A stretch of DNA of 64,000 bases from Flagellimonas hadalis (GTDB lineage: Bacteria; Bacteroidota; Bacteroidia; Flavobacteriales; Flavobacteriaceae), in NCBI RefSeq assembly GCF_007785775.2, contig NZ_VNIK02000002.1, forward strand, positions 62,001 through 126,000. The letters run 5' to 3'. Below the pieces are notes generated by a model, which searched no databases, was not told where the DNA came from, and worked only from the letters and a program-made list of their open reading frames with translations. How positions within the stretch are numbered: the stretch's first letter is position 1; each line of letters opens with the position of its first letter. Shown piece by piece: positions 61,067-64,000 of this stretch. The position numbers and the translations under genes are program-made.

Positions 61067-62850
61067 AGCTGTTTGTCCAATTTAGAAATCACCTCACTGG
61101 CCTTATCGTAATCGTTCTGCATCTGCACATTGGAAAACGGACTGTATCGGGCCATCTCACAGTTTTTCAAAAGCTCGATAAAGGCATTGATGTCCTCCAC
61201 GGCAACTCCTTTCTTCGTTAGGATATCGGTTATCTTTTCCTTGCTGAATTCCGAGGTCTCTATTTTCAGTTTGGCCTTCAAGTAGTTGTGCAGCCCTTTT
61301 TCCAAGGCAACGTAGAAAGCTTCTTTGTTGCCCAATTCCTTTTTGGCCGTGGATAGGTATTTTTTCGCCAACCTATTGGCCTGTTTTATCTTATTGCCCA
61401 CTACGTCACTGGCAATGGCCTCTCTTTTCTTGAAGAAGAAGATGGCAATGGGGATAAGTAAAAGAGGAATGAAAAGCAGAAGAAAGAAAGTTCGCGAGCC
61501 CAAAAAATAGCTGACTTTCTTCGGTCTTAGATCAGGGTCAAGTTTTATAAAATGGAACTGTTTGCCCGTGGCCACTACGGCTTGTTTGTTGACTGACGGT
61601 CCAGGAACCGCATTGCCAGAGGAGGCCATGGGGCCCTCCAACACCTCAATGTTGATCTCTTCCGAGTGCAGCGTTACATATTTTTCCGTTTCGGGGTTGA
61701 AATAACTGAAAGAGATGCTTGGAATTGGATACTTGCCTCTAAAGGAAGGAACTATGGTGTAGTTGTTGGACACTTTGCCCTCCATTCCCGAACTATAGGT
61801 CTGGATGTTCTCTTCATGCTCCGGGTCATAGACTTCCAAGGAACTGGGCAGTTCGGGCTCGGGCAGTTGGAACAACTTGAGGTTCCCCTTTCCTGAGACC
61901 TCCACGGTTGCCTGTAACGATTCGGAGGCATTCAATTCTTTTTTGCTGGTGGTCACCGAAAAACCGAAATCACCTACGGCACCGCCAAAGTCTGCTGGTT
62001 TTCCTGCTTCTGGGAGGGGCTTAACATTCAAGGTCCTTCTCCCGGCAGAAACCGTTTTGGTGGTCTGGGTATATATCCTGCCCCCAAAGAAATCACGTTT
62101 GTTGGTGGGCACGTCCACAAAAATTTCCAAGGAAAGGGGCTCTATTTCCAATTCCCCAGATCTTTGCGGGTAGAGCACTACCCTTTTCAGTACAACAAAC
62201 CTATAGGGTTTGCCCTCATAGGTGCCGTTTTGGGCCGTGTGCTTGGTAACGGGAATATCCTGGCTCCAGAAATTGTTGTACGTGGGGTTGTCCAACGGGC
62301 GGTAGTTGGTCACACTGATATTTGGGCTAACATACAATTTGTAGACCACGGTTACGGCCTCGTTCAGGTATGGGTTGCCCTTGGAGACTTCCGCTACCAG
62401 GTGAAGACTTTCGTCTGCGACGTCGTCCACGGTCTTTTGGTCATTGGGTTTGTCCACAGCAGCGGTGACCTCGACTTCCTTGGGTAAGGTTTTGTAGGTT
62501 TGCCCACCAATCTCTATGGTTGCCTGTCCAATGGTAAAGTTGCCCCTTCCCGTGGGCATTAAAATATAGGTATAGGTTTTGGAAAAACTACGTTTTCCGT
62601 TTATCCAAGAAGAACTGATGGATTGTGAGGGGCCCATGACCACATTGAAACCATCAAAGGGAGGAGGTGTAAAATTGTCGCCGTCCTTGTTCATGGTAAA
62701 ATCTACCCTGAGCCGTTCGTTGATCCCCAATTTTTCCTTGCTGAGTGCCATATCGAAAGCGACCCCTTCCTCTTCTTGGGCATGGACAAAGTGGCCCCAA
62801 AAAAGGACTGCAATCCATAAAAACACAATGTTGCCCCTCAACGCCTTCAT
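61063..62850 (-). CDS. batD: BatD: BatD family exported protein
   Basis: A 595-aa protein with a signal peptide (IVFLWIAVLFWGHFVHAQ), a long beta-sandwich periplasmic region, and a TM segment near residues 440-465 (FLLLFIPLLLIPIAIFFFKK). The C-terminal helical domain contains KAKLKIETSEFSKEKITDILTKKGV. These features match BatD of the Bacteroides aerotolerance operon, whose exact role is unclear. ATG at 62850 overlaps the last base of batC (TGATG). GTG at 62853 is the alternative. It is followed by batE with ATGA overlap. Confidence 0.92.
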   Translation of the reverse strand: MKALRGNIVFLWIAVLFWGHFVHAQEEEGVAFDMALSKEKLGINERLRVDFTMNKDGDNFTPPPFDGFNVVMGPSQSISSSWINGKRSFSKTYTYILMPTGRGNFTIGQATIEIGGQTYKTLPKEVEVTAAVDKPNDQKTVDDVADESLHLVAEVSKGNPYLNEAVTVVYKLYVSPNISVTNYRPLDNPTYNNFWSQDIPVTKHTAQNGTYEGKPYRFVVLKRVVLYPQRSGELEIEPLSLEIFVDVPTNKRDFFGGRIYTQTTKTVSAGRRTLNVKPLPEAGKPADFGGAVGDFGFSVTTSKKELNASESLQATVEVSGKGNLKLFQLPEPELPSSLEVYDPEHEENIQTYSSGMEGKVSNNYTIVPSFRGKYPIPSISFSYFNPETEKYVTLHSEEINIEVLEGPMASSGNAVPGPSVNKQAVVATGKQFHFIKLDPDLRPKKVSYFLGSRTFFLLLFIPLLLIPIAIFFFKKREAIASDVVGNKIKQANRLAKKYLSTAKKELGNKEAFYVALEKGLHNYLKAKLKIETSEFSKEKITDILTKKGVAVEDINAFIELLKNCEMARYSPFSNVQMQNDYDKASEVISKLDKQL

Positions 62851-63737
62851 CACCAATCCTTTTCGTTCCTGATTTTTTTACCCCGGACCTTTCTGGCCTC
62901 CATTTTTTCCTGTACTTTTTTCTCTTCGTTCTCCATGGCCTCCAAGAGGTTCTGGATCTGTTGTTCGGAGAGTTGGTTGGGTCGGGGCTGTTGTTTTTGC
63001 TCATTGGGCTGGTCACCCTCGTTGGGCTTTTTCTCCTGTTCCTTTTTCTTGTCCCCGTCCCCTTCTTGGTTCTCCTCGGGTTTGTTCTCTCCCTTATCCC
63101 CTTCGTCGCCCTTGTCCTTGTTCTCGTCCTGTTTTCCTTCGTCGTTTTTCTCGTTGTCGCCCCCTTCGTTGTTCTGGTCCTTGTTCTGATCTTGTTCTTG
63201 ATCCTTCTGGTCCTGTTTGTCCTCGTTGTCCTTGTTCTGGTCGTTCTTTTGCTCGTCTTGTTGTTTTTCAAGCATTTTTTTTGCCAGGGCAAGGTTGTAA
63301 CGGGTCTCGTCGTCATCCGGATTGCTACGAAGGGCCTGTTTGTAGGCCTCAACGGCCTTTTCATATTCCTTGTTCTTCATGAACACATTGCCCATATTAT
63401 GGTAGGCCTTGTGTTTTTCAGGTTTTTCGGTTGCCGCTTCACCTGCCTGTTTGAACCGTCCAAAGGCTTCCCCGTAACTTTCACGGTTATAGTAGGCATT
63501 GCCCAGATTAAAGGGTGCCGCTACGTTCTGCTTGCTTTTGGAGATGGCCTTCCTGTACTTGGCCTCCGAGTTGACAAAATCGTTGGCGGTAAGTTCGTTG
63601 TTGGCCTCCCACGTGATGTTGGTGGATGACCGAAGAGCTTTTTCAGCTTCCTTGTTCTCTTTTTCAGTTGTCTCGTCCTGTGCCTGTACAAAACCAAAAC
63701 AAAGCAGCAGGACAAACATCAATCTTATCTTATTCAT
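62850..63737 (-). CDS. batC: BatC: TPR protein with charged low-complexity tail
   Basis: A 295-aa exported protein of the bat operon. A signal peptide (MNKIRLMFVLLLCFGFVQAQ) precedes TPRs in 65-150 (FNLGNAYYNRESYGEAFGRFKQ, YHNMGNVFMKNKEYEKAVEAYKQAL). Then comes a run of about 85 residues of K, D, E, N, Q and G (about 160-245), and a short C-terminal helix (LSEQQIQNLLEAMENEEKKVQEKMEARK). The start could be 63737, 63743 or 63749. 63737 gives the cleanest signal and still overlaps batB by a few bases. Confidence 0.9.
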   Translation of the reverse strand: MNKIRLMFVLLLCFGFVQAQDETTEKENKEAEKALRSSTNITWEANNELTANDFVNSEAKYRKAISKSKQNVAAPFNLGNAYYNRESYGEAFGRFKQAGEAATEKPEKHKAYHNMGNVFMKNKEYEKAVEAYKQALRSNPDDDETRYNLALAKKMLEKQQDEQKNDQNKDNEDKQDQKDQEQDQNKDQNNEGGDNEKNDEGKQDENKDKGDEGDKGENKPEENQEGDGDKKKEQEKKPNEGDQPNEQKQQPRPNQLSEQQIQNLLEAMENEEKKVQEKMEARKVRGKKIRNEKDW

Positions 63738-64000
63738 CGTCATGTTCATTAAAAAGATTCAGTTTTTTCAGCCATTGTGTTTTTCTGTCCAAAACGAAGA
63801 TGTCCAAAAATAAAAATAAAAAGCCAGCAGCAAGAAACCATTGGAACTGGTCCTTATATTCTGCAAATTGCTTAGCTTCAAACTCGGTCTTGTCCATCCG
63901 GTCCAACTGTTCCTTGATGTATTCCACAGCTTTTTCGGTACTGGAGCCATCAATATACTCCCCATTGCCCCTTTCGGCAATTTCGATGAGGATGGGTTCG
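63730..64000 (-). CDS. batB: BatB C-terminal part (VWA protein, truncated by window edge)
   Basis: Only the last 89 residues are inside the window. They read EPILIEIAERGNGEYIDGSS, then a helical stretch, and the TM helix FLAAGFLFLFLDIFVLDRKT with a short cytoplasmic tail ending NEHDDE. This is the expected end of BatB (von Willebrand factor A protein of the aerotolerance operon). The frame runs without interruption to position 64000, so the gene continues outside. Its stop overlaps the start region of batC. Confidence 0.8.
   Translation of the reverse strand, partial: EPILIEIAERGNGEYIDGSSTEKAVEYIKEQLDRMDKTEFEAKQFAEYKDQFQWFLAAGFLFLFLDIFVLDRKTQWLKKLNLFNEHDDE

Noticed and set aside
62654-63364. 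Arginine/threonine-rich frame on the minus strand
   Set aside because: An alternative reading of the low-complexity part of batC; the real frame has a signal peptide and TPRs.

Overview
The window looks like a chromosomal segment of a marine member of the Flavobacteriaceae. The best guess is the Muricauda/Flagellimonas/Allomuricauda group. This rests on gene content and signals, not on a database search. Supporting signs are the rnc - IPExxxVDY protein - pyk neighbourhood, the bat aerotolerance operon, the standalone alr with tdk, Bacteroidota-type promoters (TTG about 19 nt TAnnTTTG) and weak Shine-Dalgarno sites. No rRNA, CRISPR array, phage or complete insertion sequence is visible. There is one tRNA (Ala, GGC).

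Layout. 0.1-2.4 kb: mscL, then tdk-alr on the minus strand. 2.5-8.7 kb: a plus-strand run with a conserved hypothetical, rsmI, an Fe-S uracil-DNA glycosylase-like protein, an OsmC protein, a four-helix-bundle (23S intervening-sequence-type) protein set between inverted repeats, recJ and an MFS transporter. 8.7-12.3 kb (minus): an LpxH-like phosphatase, an enoyl-CoA hydratase, a MATE exporter and a GNAT. 12.3-15.2 kb: a universal stress protein, tRNA-Ala, an exported PD40 protein and an SDR. 15.2-23.9 kb (minus): an AddB-like nuclease, an OmpA-family porin with thrombospondin-type-3 calcium repeats, kbl, and an AddA-like helicase/nuclease. 24.0-24.6 kb: Mn-type sod.

24.6-28.4 kb is the clearest accessory stretch. 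It is AT-richer by eye and holds three minus-strand genes: a lipoprotein with a polyglycine linker and a C-terminal domain resembling DUF6973, a small lipoprotein 5 bp behind it, and a YD-motif protein. It contains three copies of a 39-bp near-identical sequence. Each copy lies exactly 5 nt downstream of a TAnnTTTG-like box and just upstream of a different intrinsic-terminator hairpin. This is best read as a family of roughly 70-nt small RNAs.

28.5-38.3 kb: purF, a PfkB kinase, an RNase HI with a viroplasmin-like N-terminus, purN, then acpP-fabF-rnc-IPExxxVDY-pyk and an AraC regulator. 38.3-48.1 kb: a 52-aa Cys/His-rich peptide, an AhpD-like protein, a TetR, a secreted M16 peptidase, dinB, a CYTH protein, a YhhN lysoplasmalogenase, an AEC permease coupled to a Tat-signal aminotransferase, and a second TetR. 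48.1-54.3 kb: an RND efflux operon (GbsR/MarR regulator, adaptor, pump, outer-membrane factor) followed by that TetR. 54.5-59.9 kb: pheS and a SulP - carbonic anhydrase - SulP cluster that suggests bicarbonate uptake. 59.9-64 kb: a small hypothetical and batE, batD, batC and the 3' end of batB, cut by the window edge.

Starts were moved to the first plausible ATG wherever an upstream TTG or GTG extended the frame implausibly. Degenerate 7-bp and 6-bp tandem repeat tracts recur in several intergenic gaps.
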